From Lenzites betulinus (taxonomy: Eukaryota; Basidiomycota; Agaricomycetes; Polyporales; Polyporaceae), in the NCBI GenBank assembly GCA_022264855.1, contig JABYQU010000001.1, forward strand, positions 620,001-684,000: a stretch of 64,000 nucleotides of DNA. The letters run 5' to 3'. Shown here one piece after another: positions 10,888 to 23,422 of this stretch. The notes under the pieces were generated by a model. That model worked only from the letters and a program-made list of their open reading frames with translations. It made no database searches and was not told the origin of the DNA. A program made the translations under genes and the position numbers. How positions within the stretch are numbered: the first letter of the stretch is position 1; each line of letters opens with the position of its first letter.

Positions 10888-13800
10888 TCAATCCAACGCG
10901 CTCCCTCTACCAGCTACAAGGGTCTCCAAAAGTCGTTCAATCCTCGACAACCTGTCATCCAAGCTGTCAAATCGGCCCGAGAACATAGCTACTTGACCTT
11001 CGAGGGAGGAGAGACGTTCTTCTACTGGTAGCCCACCTCCCGTTGGATGTAGTAGACATCGAAACAAAGTATGTTGTTTTGCATGCTGGTCAACGGAGAC
11101 GCCAGCCCGATGCTTCGAGTCGCAGGCTTCGCAGATCAGTGTGTCGGCTACTAAATGACATATGGGCAGTCAGCTTTTCAACGCGATCAATGTAAAGCTT
11201 ACTCGTGCATTCCAAGCAATACCAATAAGGCCGCTGTGCGTTCTCTTGACATGAGACGCACTTCAGCGGCCGTCCCCGGAGAACGCCGTTCAGTCGGTCT
11301 TTTGCGGTCTTGACTGCGCGTAAGATCTTGCTAATATCCCGGAAGAAGTAGAAATCGGTACGAATGTTCACCATCTCATGCGAGGGAAGGTGCGTTCGAT
11401 TTGCCGTAAGAGTAACGCTGGACTCCAGACAGGCTGGGGAGGGGCAAAAGTCGATTGAGCCGTATGTGCTGCACTGAAGGCAGGTCAGACGAGTCCCTGT
11501 TTTCTTTGAGCAGAAACTGCAGGTGGTCGGGCTGCGCGTGATTTTGAGTTTGTAACATATCTAGAACAAATCAGGGTAGGCTACGTACATTGGCCCAACG
11601 CCTGATCTCCTTCGCATGTTGTCTATCGTGTAGAAGCAGTGTATGTCGTCATATGTGCAGAATCGTTCTACGGCTGAACGCACGTCCGCGTTTGCGCGTC
11701 GCTCTTCGGGAGTCATACCCTTCGCATCTATGCGCAGGATGTTGAGGTATGCCTTTCTCCGCTGACGGCGTTCCTGGATTAGTGGCCACGAAAAGAGCTC
11801 GACGCGAGCCTCCCCTCGCGCGGCGGCCAAGGCGAAGGCCCATAACGCGCGGATCTTGTTGGACTTGAACTCCTTGGGCGATGGCCGGCCCTATATCAGG
11901 GCTTGTGGGGGTATCCGTGAGAAGTGGAACTGAAATGGCAAACGGTTGACGGAGGTGCCCCACGAGCCCGAGAGAACCATGTCCCCGGTCCCCAGGTCGT
12001 CCAGGAAGTATTGCGGGCGTTTTCCGTCCGCGAATACACGGGTAAATCCATATCCCCCAGACTTGCTTTCGCTGGCGGTAAAATTCCCGAGGAGGGTGAA
12101 CTCCGTCCCGCCTGCAGTGATACTTCGTGTTTCAATCATATCTGGGTGCGGCGAACTTGGAATGAAGGTGAATGAGATCATGGCGGATGCAGGCCAGCGC
12201 GAATCGCCCAAAAAGCCGTTCCAAGGCCCCAATCTGTGAGTATGTGGTTAGGGAATAAGGAAAGAGAAATGTTGAAGACGTTTACATCTTCTCCAGCTCT
12301 TTGGGAAGTTCAACGGGCTTTCCTGAAGATGGAGGATCAGGTGTGGGCCCTGGCGGATACAGAAGATCAACGGGGCAGGGGTGGTTCAAGATGCTGCTGG
12401 GATCTACTGACATGCCATGTGTTTCCTCCTGAAGCACATATTCGGCGAATTTGACTTTCTCCAGATTCTGCAGCGACCAAAAGCCGCCGACGTCATCCCA
12501 ATGCTCAGCGCTCAAACTGTAACCGAATCTCAGTCAAGGATGCCGACTGCTTGGTATATGTGATACATACGAGACCAAAGGCATAATTTTTGAATTTCTG
12601 TTTGGGATCCAAGTCCTGCTGTTTGAATATCGCTGGACGGGCTAATCAGGCATTCCTGATCCAGTTTACATGAACAGAGACATACCCAGCAGGCCATCAT
12701 ATCGCTCTTGGACGCCGTCGATCACGTATAGCAATGTGTTCGATGAGTCCGCGAGCTCCTCCCGGCTAATGATGACTTTCTTGGATAGGCGGAATATCTC
12801 TAGGTCCCGTTTCAGTAGTAGAGACAGTAGCGGGAAAAGACACTGATGATGGGCAGGCGTAAGCACTCATTGGTAAGCGTATTTCGGCCATAAACCAGCA
12901 ACTCACCTTTTCTATTCTCCCTCGTGCGGGAACAGTGATGAGACGAAGGGTATCCATTGCGTCGATGTTGTAGCGCACAGTCTCTAGCGCTTCCTTGAGA
13001 CGTTGCTCCTCCTCATCGACGTATCTCTGGAAGGTCTCGTATACCGAGTCTGGTGCAATACCACCGTTGAACGCAGCAGTCAACATCACAATCGGTCGCC
13101 AGACCTTGTCGAGGTATTCGTAGGCGTATCTCTTGTTCTCTGAACGAAGAGTGGGGAGTAGAGCGAACATCTCAGCGAAGCAGTCCACGACCTGGGTGAT
13201 ATATCTTGTCGTGAAGATTTGCCAACCTGTTCGGATCCAAATCGGACATCGAGTCAATGGTGTAGAGTCGATGTCTTTCTGAAATACCTATCGCCCAGTA
13301 AGCAAGCCATCCCGGGACACTGGTGTAATTGTAAGTGTTTTCATCAGATCCGCTGTTCGGAGTAGGAAAATGGGCGTACTTGAATTCCTTAGGGCGGGAG
13401 GTTGTAAATTGGTTCACCTCTGCTACGGTGATGAAGCCCGAGGCATCTTCGTCGAATGCCTCGGAAATAGCCTGGAGTCTTCTGACGTCAAGAGCCTCCA
13501 AAAGTCCTTTTTCCACGTTCGATATTGACGGGTCCGTAGAGTCCCTCTTCAAGTTATCCACCTTCTGGACCCAATAGTCTCGGAGAGCCAGGATGAAGTG
13601 CCGTGTCTTGACATGTCCGCGCCATCGCTACATTGCCCATGTATGAGTAGTGGTTACAAAGACAAAAAATGCTATCATCATATTTACCATGTCTTTCCAC
13701 ATCTCGTATATGTTCTGCGTATACTAGTAAGCCATGCCGCTGTATACCATTTCGGAAGGAACTTTATTACCTTGTCCTTGATCTTATCATGAGGACCGGA

Positions 13801-15109
13801 CAGCACGGTGTCGATCACACGATCGCTCTCATGCACTACGACGCCGCGCATCTCATCTGCAAGCTCACGCTGCTGCATGGCGAACTTGCGCTCAAAGAGC
13901 TCAAAGTTCTTCCTCACAGCGGACTCGGGGCTGTCGAACAACTCGGCCTTCAAGGATTCAATGTTGTCAGCCTGCGACCGCGCATGTTCTGTTCCCAGTT
14001 CGCGCCCGTTCGCGGAGGCAACAGCTCTCATGAGTTCCTCCAGGGCGCGGTCGTCCGTCATGACCGCCGACGGCCCGCCCCGACTGCGCACGAGTTCCCA
14101 CAGGTGCCTCTGTTCAGGTGTAGCGAAGCTCGAGAAGAGCTGAAGCACAACGTAGAGCTTCGCGTCCATGGCCGACACCATGCTATTCACGTCGTCCACC
14201 GCGCGCCCGACATGCATCTCGAGCGCGAACGTGAACGCCTTCCGGCGGTCCGCGAAGAGCGTCATGTACCCCTTCAGCTTGTCGTCCCACATGGAGCTCT
14301 TGATCACTTTAACGAGCAGCCGCTTCTTGGCGTACGTGTCGCATGCGTTCGCGCAGTCCTTGATGTCGTCCGCGGTGCGCCGGACGAGTTGTTGCATGCG
14401 CGCTTTGATCGTCGTTCCGTCTGGCCCGGGAGTTTCTTCGTCCTTGATGGATCGCAGCCTGTGTGCAGTCAGAGCGTGCCGCTCACAAGTGACATGGATG
14501 CGCACTCTAGGAGCACTGCCATCATGTCCTTCATCTCTAAGAAGAGAACACTGATTTTCTTGTCGTTGTCGCGGCGCTTCAAGTCGAGCTCGACGACCAC
14601 CTTAAAGGCGCCAACAGCGACTGCAGGACCGATAGTCACAACCTCTTTCAATGACTCGAAGGACGACTTAGATTCCTCACCTTCGATGAACGGGTGAATT
14701 TTTGCCACCTCATCTAGCGCCTTGATGAGTCCAGGAAGACTTTCAACGAGCGAATTTATTCCGTCCCGTACGGCTTGAAAGGGGTCGCTGTCATAGCCTG
14801 GCTCCAAAGCGGCCCCAATGCTTTCAGCAGTCTCGACAGCACCGCCGACCTTCTCCGCTACCTCTCCTACAAGAAGCACGCTGTGAATGTTGGATACTCG
14901 AGATCATTTTACTACCACGTACCCGTTGTATTTGCTATTTTGACCGGCCTTGAACCTTGAGCAAAGTGTTCGTGGCTTCGTTCCGCCACAGAGACACTTT
15001 TGGCGGCGTCATCAATCATTTCTGTAACATCGCCGTCGTCTGGCTTCTCCTCAAGTTTGTCGGCCAGAGTAGCATCAAGACCGACGTCTGTAGCAGGAGG
15101 GTTGGGCAT
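10888..15109 (-). CDS. EF-hand/zinc-finger STAND-N-like protein, paralog 2 (complete)
   Basis: A large multi-exon gene read from 15109 (MPNPPATDVGLD) to the TGA at 10890-10888. Order of parts: an acidic leader; a short intron after ANTTG (acceptor TAG at 14869-14867); the hallmark ALDEVAKIHPFIE; an in-frame intron that stays open; VAVGAFKVVVELDLKRRD; MKDMMAVLL; a long helical domain at about 14460-13750 (GPDGTTIKARMQQ, CANACDTYAKKRLL, FALEMHVGRAVDD). Then comes an EF-hand at about 13480-13400, where the loop DEDASGFITVAE has Asp, Asp, Ser, Thr and Glu at calcium positions 1, 3, 5, 9 and 12. A helical region follows (13250-12900), then a beta-rich region (12500-11600). A first zinc module with CSFC, CLQC, FC and ACL Cys pairs lies at about 11530-11400. 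A second ZZ-like module spans an intron (11270-11000: CVSC, CLEC, LICEACD, two His). It ends in a coiled coil (VEERLSSLEGQVAMFSGR). Predicted cytosolic; role unknown. Calcium binding is inferred from the loop. Confidence 0.82.
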
Positions 15110-16354
15110 CTGGAATATGTACGCTGTAGTGAGTAACCATCCAACGCCACGTCGAGCAACTCACCGTAGAACCCGGACCGGGGTGCCACCTTGTAAGGTT
15201 GGGATATATCCCCCTGAACCTGAATGGCTACAATATACTTCGGAACATTACAGCTCGCCGCAGCCTCAAATCGACCGAGCCCGACGGCTGCTATACGCAG
15301 CAGCGACACTGCGCACCTTCGCGCGGATGCGGCAGTGCACAGAAAAAACACCTCAATCTGTCAATGGTCATCAACGCGTACTGACTTCCCGACGTGATAC
15401 TAGTACTTCCTGCTGATGCTCATCGACATCGCGGCGTCCTGCTGGCCGTGCAGAGTCGCGGCAGATGCATATGCATCCATGATGGAGAATCCAGATGGTG
15501 GTTCATGCCGAACCTGAGGTCAAAGAATGCTCGCCGGAGCTGTGCAGCGCCGGATCCGTGATTAAGTACTACCTTGAGTTCGCGACATTGACAACGTGTC
15601 CTCGCATCACCTAATCTGCCATGAAGTCAAGGAAACCAGTCCTCACGCTGCGCATTTCGATGGTTTAACTTTGAATGGGGCAATCACATCTTTGTCCAAG
15701 ATGCAAGATACCATGCGATTGCAAAAGACAGGACAGCGCCAACACAGGCGCACTGGGGGTTACAATAGTACACATGCCGTCGAACGAACATACATCCGAG
15801 CCGAAACTCGGCGACCTTTCCGCAGGCGGGCAATAAAAACATACGTCATAAAAAGTGGACACATGCGTGCGACAGTCGATAATGGCAGGGTGACAGCTTG
15901 ACACTGGGGACACTGGTACAACAGGGGTGGGTTACAGACAGTTGAGCTGGGCGCGAGGAAAGACGGGACGGAAAACAACGCTAGCGCTAAATCGTACAAG
16001 AGAGCCGCACCACCTTCCTGGACGAGAACAAGACGAATGCGAATGCGACAAGATTGTGGACGGGCGACGGAGTGTGCGCCCGCGTTTAGTGAGTGCTGGA
16101 GTGATTGTTGAGTCGAGAGAGTGAGTATGAATGGATGGATGGCTGGTGGATGAACGAATGATTGATGGGTGGTTGGACAGGGGATGCGTATTCGGAGTCG
16201 ATGAGTGGATGGATGAGGGGTACAGCCGCGCGGATGGCGCAGAAAACACGAAACGACAGTGGTGCGGCCGCCGACGTTCGACACTGACGTCGAAGTCAGA
16301 CCAGGACCGCGCGAAGACTTACTCGGGAAGGTGTGGTGGTTCGAGGCGAGTCGT
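15110..16354. other. intergenic, upstream of paralog 2
   Basis: Holds the promoter of paralog 2 and the 3' flank of the ankyrin gene. Small open frames occur on both strands but none was recognised. A degenerate TGGA-type tetranucleotide tract lies at 16128-16220. Confidence 0.45.
16128..16220. repeat. degenerate TGGA/GGAT tetranucleotide tract
   Basis: Reads repeatedly ATGGATGGATGG, GGTGGATGAACG, GATTGATGGGTGG and GTGGATGGATGAGG on the plus strand: an imperfect four-base microsatellite. It lies just past the stop of the ankyrin gene, probably in its 3' UTR or flank. Confidence 0.6.
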
Positions 16355-19300
16355 TCAACTCTTCCCAGTGAGCGTCTGGACGAATCCCCTGATTCCGCCA
16401 AACCGCTGCTTCGTCACCGGCCCACCACTGCCGCCGCTCCCGCCGCCATTGCGCACATGCCCATATGGCGAGCGCGCGCGCGGGAACGCGTCGTGCGCCG
16501 CGAGACCCATCTTCATGAGCTTATTCGCGCGTGCGCGCTCCCGTTCGCGCTCGCTCACGCTGCGCTCCGTGGCGATGTCCGGTGAGGCGTGGCGCGGGGG
16601 CGCGGTGGAGACGCGCGAGAGCGGCACGCCGAACGCCGCGGCGGGGCTCGTCAGCGAGCTGAGGGAGGGGCGGCTGGACATTGTGTCGAGGTAGCGCGAG
16701 GTAGGGTCCGGGGTGCGCGAGCGCACGATGCGCGGGGGGGCGAGAGTCGAGGACGGCGAGGGCGCGGGGAGGGTGCGGGCGGAAGCGGGAACAGAGAGCG
16801 TGTGCTTGTGGTAGTTGTCGTCCGCAGAACTGGACGAGCGCGAAGTGAGCATCGCGCTGCCAGACAGGGAAGACTTGTGCCCTGGAGAAAGGAAGCCCGG
16901 TGAGGGGTCTTGTGTATCACCTGAGCGCACACAGTCAGGATTGGCATATCGGCGCGCACGAATGGAGGAAACTTACCATCAGCGGTGTGCGGCCTGCGCT
17001 GCTTGACCCGCCTTGGCGACCTGATTTCGCCTGGGCGTTCCTCCAAGCTGAACTTCCTGAGCCCCCGCTCCGAATGGCGTGGCCTCAACCGGCCATCCGC
17101 GCTCCGCCCACTCGGCGTTGTCGGGCTTCCGACGGGTGTCTCCGTGCTTCCGCCGCGCCCCATCTCGCGTTCCCGCTCCTGCTCCTTGAATCGCCGCTCG
17201 ATCTCCAAGGTCTGTCCGTACGCAGCAAGCTTTGCGCTGAGCGGCGTGCGCCCGCCACAAGCACTGCTCGTGCTCAGACTGAACCCGCCACCGCTTCCCA
17301 CGGACGCGAGGCTAGGGAGGTCGAGATCGATGTTCTCCATCTCGAGGATGCTCTTCTGCGCGCGCTGCACGAGCGCCTCGGCCTGTGCGTGGGAGGATAT
17401 TGCGCGGATGTCGATGTCGAGTGGGTGTACCGCGCGCAGTCGGGGAGACATCGTCTGCGGCATCGATGCGTCTGTCGAGAATGCGGAAACCGATGAGCCC
17501 GCTCGACTGCGCCCTTTCTCCTTCTCGGATTCGGAGATGCTCTCCGGGAGGATTTCTGAGGCGGGAGGGAGGTCGAGCGTAAGCATGTCAGGAGAACGAA
17601 TCTGCAGCCCGAGCCCTAGCCCGAGACCGATGCCGGAGCCAGCGGTAGGCAGAGGAGTTTGGGGCGCGCTGTTCGTGGATGTGTCCGTGGTGGTGCTCAT
17701 GCTCCCAATACTATCACCGCGTCCGCGATTGTCAACTCCGTGGATTCCAAGGAAGTTCGGGCGGCCGGCAGCGCGCGAGTCCGCGTCGGAGGAATGCATC
17801 TGGGATGAGTTTGCACTATCCCCAGGGAGCGGGTGTGCTGGCGGTCGATTGATGCTGAACGGACAGTCGAACGCGGCTTCGCCGGGAGCGGTCGTTGGCG
17901 AGGGCAGTGGCGACGACTCATGCGATATTTGTGAGCCGGCTGACGGCCGGCGTGACCTCTCGCTCTTCAACTCGTTAAGGCGCGACTTGCCTTCGTTAAG
18001 TCCGAGTCCAATGCGCGGAGAAATGACCTCTCCGTACTCCTCTTCATCGTCATCCACAGCTTGCGATGGCGCACGGCGTATCGAGCCGTCCGAAGGCTGG
18101 CTTGCCTTATGGGGACGGCTCTGGGAGAGTGATGGATTCCGCGGTGACCGCGGGCTATCGCCGCCCTGGCCCCGCCCCCGCAGGGAGCTCACGCTGCTGC
18201 TCACCTTGACGTTAAGGCCCGACCGCTTCGTCGACACATTCTGAGGGGGAGTGGAAGGATCGAACCTCAGAGATCGCACGGAGCCCTCCGGATGTAGCTG
18301 CGGCATCGCTGGTGCCTGCGACTGACCCGACGACGTTGACCTGTGGTGGGGGCGTAGAATCCCTGGACGCATCGACGGACTTCGGTGACCCTGGAGCTGA
18401 GTGTGTGTAGGAAGCACCTGCTGAATGGGCGCTGGAGAGGATGAGCTACCCAGACCCTCGGTCGTGCCATTGGAGCTTGAGCCAGAGCCGGAGCGCGTGC
18501 GAAGGCGTTCTGCAGAGAGTTTGCGATGCAATTCAACAGCAAGGGGTGGATGGTATGACTCCGCGGTAGATGCAGCGCTCTCGCTCAGCAGCCTGCTGCG
18601 ACTGCTCTGGATCGTAGTGAGATGCGGCGAGCTATTGGCTGAGGATAGGAGTCCAGATTCGGAGGCGCGTGTGCGCAATGGGGATTGCGCGGATGGTACC
18701 TTGGTCCGATCGGCATCGCGCTCTGGCGCCGGAGACGCGGAGGCGGAGGTAAACGCGGAGCTTGAGGACGCATATCCTGACAAGCTCTCTCTGCTGTCTG
18801 GCGTAGCAGGAAGGACCGGGGTGGACGTCGAGGATTCGCCGGTTGACTTCTTGAACATGTGCAGCAAAGAAATCTTGCCCCTGAGCCGCGCTGGAGTGGA
18901 AGAGGTCGAGCCAGGCGCGGCGGGCTCGGCGTCCGTGCCGGCTGACCGCGGTCGGCGGCACGCCGAGAATGAGGGGCGCCCAGACGATTTGCTTTGGTGA
19001 TGCCCGCTATGTCCATGGACCTGACTGCGCATGTATGGCGCAGGGTCGAAGATATGGGGAAGAGATGGCCGTCGCGGGTACTGTTCCTCCATTAAGGCGG
19101 CATCCGGGGATGCGTCGGCTGAAGGAAAGTCGGCGATGGGGGGTGGTGACGTCGTAAACGACGCATCGAAATGAGCCTGCGCGGATGACGGAGGTGTTGG
19201 TGCTGTCGGTCTGAGCATATGCAACGCATTGTCAATCGAGCGCTTAACCTTGATCTTCTTCTCCGCCACCTTGGACTCTAGTGATTCGAGACGCGACGTC

Positions 19301-19969
19301 GGCTCGAAGTCTGAGACAGGGAGGGTGTCAAGGGCCTCGCGCTCGCGAAGGTCCTTGTCCTTCTCGTGCGTCCATTTACTCAAGAGTTCGGCGCACCGGG
19401 TCCAACCGTTCTGGCGCGCGAGCATCTCCGGAGTGGTGCCATGCTTGTCCGCGCGATCGGGATGAGCACCATGCAACAGGAGGGTGAACACTACGTTCTC
19501 GTGCCCATTCGCCGCGGCGAAATGTAGGGGGGTTGAACCAGAGGTGCCCACAATAGGGGCGGAGGCGTCTCTGTGTCTGTCATTCGAATACTTGCGGGGA
19601 AGCCTGCGGAGGTACGCATGGTATCAATTTATTTTGGTCTGCGCGATCATAGGAGGCGTCATAAGCTCACCTCGGGGCATTGACATCTGCGCCACGCTCG
19701 ATTAAGAGGCGCACGATGATATCGTTTCCTCCTGAGCATGCTACATGGAGAGGGAGCACGCCGTCCACTACTGAGTTGACAGGTTGGCCGTGGTCGAGGG
19801 CATATGTTACGAGGCCAACGTTGCCGGAGGATGCGGCGGAGTGGAGGCCAAGGTTGGGAACTATGAAGCAAGGTCAAGAAGTCTCTAGAAGTGGCAAGAA
19901 AGGAGACATACAGTCGAGGGTGACATTGTACTTTGCCTCTGCGCGTTGAGACCTAGACACGCCAGGCAT
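16355..19969 (-). CDS. ankyrin-repeat protein with long disordered Ser-rich tail
   Basis: Start at the ATG ending at 19969 (MPGVSRSQRAEAKYNVTLD), a conserved N-terminus of an agaricomycete family. Small first exons (19969-~19912 and ~19860-19675) give LGLHSAASSGNVGLVTYAL and VLPLHVACSGGNDIIVRLL, two ankyrin repeats. The long third exon adds at least one more (TPLHFAAANGHENVVFTLLL, then HPDRADKHGTTPEMLARQN). A short helical, Lys-rich stretch follows (ESKVAEKKIKVKRSIDNA). Then come about 800 residues of low-complexity Ser/Pro/Thr/Arg sequence with LGLGLGLG, where short RxxS-like sites suggest phosphorylation. An intron near 16975-16880 precedes the last exon, which ends KQRFGGIRGFVQTLTGKS at 16355. 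Ankyrin repeats bind other proteins, so a scaffold or regulatory role is inferred; no enzymatic domain is seen. A 419-codon open frame on the opposite strand (16985-18244) is a shadow of this GC-rich exon. Confidence 0.85.
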
Positions 19970-22900
19970 AACGGAGATGGAGGAGAGAGTGCGGGGTGAG
20001 GATCAACACAGATTCATATGTTCGGGGAAGATAGGCGAGAGGAGAGATCTGGCGATGAAAGCTAGCCGAGAACGTTGTTTGTTGGGCCCCGGCCGGTGAG
20101 ACTGAGATCGTAGGCGTGGGCAGGCGGTTTCAGCGAGACCGCAGCCAGCTGTTGAGGCCGGGAGGAGAGGGGGGGGAGGTGGAGATGGTGGTTGGAGAGA
20201 AAGAGGACGAGGGCGGCGTCGAAGCCTGAGGGAAGTAGACGCCTGGAGGTTCGGCAAGCGCCGGACGAGGTGTCCCGCAAAGTTCGAGCAATCTGTCCAT
20301 TCTCGACTAGCATCGCCCATGTATCATCCATCTTTCCATCTCCCTTCATGTACATTGCACGCCCGCTCGAGTTATCTCTCCTTCTATTCACTAGTTCTCT
20401 CTCTGGCCATTCGGTCGTCCGACAGTCGCCCAGCGGGGAACTCCAACACCCTAGTCTCACCCCATCGCCGGTCGAACGCCCCGGGCAGGGGGAGCGCGTT
20501 GAGATGGCGACCTCGTGGAGTGTCCGGCGCACTAGGACTCATCCAGTACCACCCATCTGCTTGCTGAGCTCGCGTTCTCATCATCATCACAGGAACTTAG
20601 CTGAGGTCTCTGGCTGTGCTCCTCGCTGCACTGCTCTTTCATCCACCCGCGCTCGGAACAGCCAGCCCCGGTCAACGTCCAGTACGCTGTGTCTCGCAAG
20701 CGAAGTGTTCTGTCTATGCTGCGCGTGATGGTCTTGCCTGCAGGCAGCTCTAGCTCGCGCTTGCCGTCCACGCCCTCAGCTCTCCTCCGTGCACAGATCG
20801 GGCATCTTCTAAGCACCGATTCGAGCGGACACTCGCCCCACACTTCTTCCGTCTTCTCATCACCTTATCTCCCAACTTTCCGCAGTTAGCGCTCATAACC
20901 TGTCCTCCGCATCCACGTGTCCATGGTAAGACGTCGCCCGTTGCCGAAATAAGAGGTATGTCTTTGCATGATATGGGCTCGTATGGACCGAAGTCGTTGA
21001 AAGATACAGGAGGGACCGACCATGAGGTAGCCTGTTATTTCGACTTTTCACCTGTCTCGGTGTGCGGTCCGCTCGTCGTGACCTTGTGCCAAACCGCGGG
21101 TGAGAACTCTCCTGAAGCGCTCTTCCTAGTATGTCCGGCTTCTCTGGCGGCTGCCGTGCAACTTGTTTCCATATCTCGGCGACACGCCCTGGGCGAATGA
21201 TGAGATCTTCATCACGAACACACGACCGAACTCGCAGCGCACGCGGTCAGGTGAAAACTGCGCGACAATTGGGTTCACGTCGTGTGTTACGCAGGGAACA
21301 AGCCACCGGTGGCGCGCTGCTCTTGCGACGAAGCTGATCGTTGCGCCAGATGGCACAAGGGCGGCGTCTCCTTGTCTCCACTCTGTGGACTGATCTTCGC
21401 TCTCCCAGCTTGGACCCTTGGACGCGCTATCATTCCCTTATATGTCTCATTTGCACTGACGGATAACTTCGGTCAAACCCATGCTGCGATTTGTCTGAGA
21501 TGCCTGCGCAACGGGTACGTCCTTTAACTTTGACCTTGAAGAGTAAGTACAGGCGCGCGATGCTTGGCATCGGTATTAGCGCGGAGTTCGACGAAAGAGC
21601 ATCTTCATCTACGTCCTTCGTATGCTCATAAACACTCACTCCATCACTGGCAACATGGCAACAAATGGGGGCCATAGCCGTTGTCGAGGTGTCGTCGTGG
21701 CGCTCCCGCGGCGCCCGCTGTTCAAAGCTACTGGCAACTGCTGTGCCGATTCAGGCCCCAGGTACGATGCTCCCCGCTATCCGCACCTCTCTTCCCCCGG
21801 ACCGACACCGTCGCAGCCCATTTCCACCGGGCTCTCAGCTGCTCTCAGTACAGCACTCACCGACGATCGGCAGCAGGACGGATAAGATGTGTGAGGCCGA
21901 CCTAGCCTGCCGACGCCCTCGGCCGCGGGCGCTGTCTGCCACTTCCGCTCCCGCTCCCGACTTCAGATTCGTCCTGCGGAGTGTGCCTGAACATAAACCC
22001 CCGGTGGGCTCGATGGCTCCTGACATTGCATGGACGACGTGTGAGCTTGCGCCCGATGGACCTGGGCATCCTGCAGGTAGGCTTCTTGAATGTCCGTTGA
22101 CAACGACATGCAGTCGCCGTCGTCCCGACCTCCATGGCCCAGTCGCGGCTCTCCTGCGGACCCCTTGTGTTTTTCGCAAGGCACGATTGGCGGGTCGATG
22201 CATCGAGTGTGCGGGACTCGGCTGGGCGGTTTTGATCGATCGAGAGGATGGGATTTGTTTCCGGGCGGGGTGCCTGCGATCGGTGGCTCTGCAGGCAAGG
22301 CACGCTACCCGCAGTTCCTGTGGATTAGCTGCTTCAAGACTCGTAGCAAGTTAGGCTTGACATTCCGGGAGTTTCTTGTACATTTGCATGGGGCGCGTTG
22401 TCATTTGAAGCTCCGTTTGTGGATCAAGGAAATCATCGACATTCTTACATGGGGCCTTCAAGTTGTGACACAGAATGGCGAAACGATGTACAGGTAGAAC
22501 GGGACCCTGCCAGTGGCAAGACATGAAAAAGTGTGGAATCGTAGTCTCATGGATAGAAGACCTTGGAAACAAGGAACTCCAACGAAACTTCCTGCTCGCG
22601 ACGACGGAATGAAGACCGCATGTTAACTTGTTCATAGACCACTACGACAGTAGATTTTGATGCTCTCAACGCGTCTAATAACGTATTCCACTGATAGGTT
22701 TTGCTTTCCATCGCTACACTTGGTGAGTATCTGTTACGTAGTGATCCAAGCTCAGTCCCTCCTGGATCAATACACGGGGAACAGACTGGAACAGAGTGTG
22801 AGTCTTGATCCATGAGTTCCCCAGCTGCAGAGAGGAGGGACCCCAGGTTATCATGTCCCCAGCACGTCTCCAATCGTCCCCGGATCCAGTTCAGCGGAAC

Positions 22901-23422
22901 CCTGGTCAATTTAGTCCCAAAATGAAGCGATGGCGGCCCACAATAGAACCAAGTGACATCCAGAGTACCAGATAGTGTCCTGAGACAGTGTTCTGAGACA
23001 ATGTTGTGTGATTTGGGTGGCTGTGCCTTCCCCGAGACTTCAGTGACTTTACTTCTGTTTATGATCATCTGGAGGCCTGAACTGGGCCTACTACTGTTCT
23101 ACTCTATGTTGTGATCTGTCTTCTTCCGATAGAGGTTGATTTGCATTTCAATCGCGTGGCCCTCACACACGGTGAACTAGAGGCCATAACCTGCAGGCCT
23201 GAAGGATCGATATTGCTCGACCGATATACAGAACGACTCCAACGGGCGCACTCCCGCTGCACAGCACCCCTGATATCACGAACTTTTATCCAACTTGAAC
23301 TCTATTAGTAAGAAGTAGCCCGGATATCTGGGGCACATCGCTAATGTATAGCTGAATACCGTCGGAGGGTTTTCCCGATAGCGCAAAGAGCGGACGGCGG
23401 GGGCGTGGCCAAGGCATGCAGC
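19970..23422. other. 3.4-kb stretch without a recognised gene
   Basis: The left end is the promoter and 5' leader of the ankyrin gene. The rest contains short open frames on both strands; the longest are 229 codons on plus (21665-22354) and 173 codons on minus (22547-23068). None was recognised, and no conserved motifs, tRNA or transposase were seen. It could hold lineage-specific genes, non-coding transcripts or decayed elements. Confidence 0.4.
22547..23068 (-). CDS. hypothetical open frame, 173 codons
   Basis: An uninterrupted minus-strand frame from the ATG at 23068 (MIINRSKVTEVSG) to a stop at 22547. It contains LDVTWFYCGPPSLHFG, ESKTYQWNTLLDAL and STVVVVYEQVN. It is longer than its surroundings and not opposite a known gene. 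The protein was not recognised. It may be a lineage-specific gene, part of an old element, or chance. Confidence 0.25.
   Translation of the reverse strand: MIINRSKVTEVSGKAQPPKSHNIVSEHCLRTLSGTLDVTWFYCGPPSLHFGTKLTRVPLNWIRGRLETCWGHDNLGSLLSAAGELMDQDSHSVPVCSPCIDPGGTELGSLRNRYSPSVAMESKTYQWNTLLDALRASKSTVVVVYEQVNMRSSFRRREQEVSLEFLVSKVFYP

Noticed and set aside
13669..14697. 342-codon plus-strand open frame
   Set aside because: It is antisense to the helical domain of paralog 2, whose minus-strand frame shows family motifs; the plus frame shows no recognisable protein.
16985..18244. 419-codon plus-strand open frame
   Set aside because: Shadow of the GC-rich ankyrin-protein exon on the other strand. 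The minus frame has ankyrin repeats and a conserved start.
21665..22354. 229-codon plus-strand frame as a gene
   Set aside because: Arg/Pro/Ser-rich, low-complexity composition typical of chance frames in GC-rich DNA; nothing recognised.
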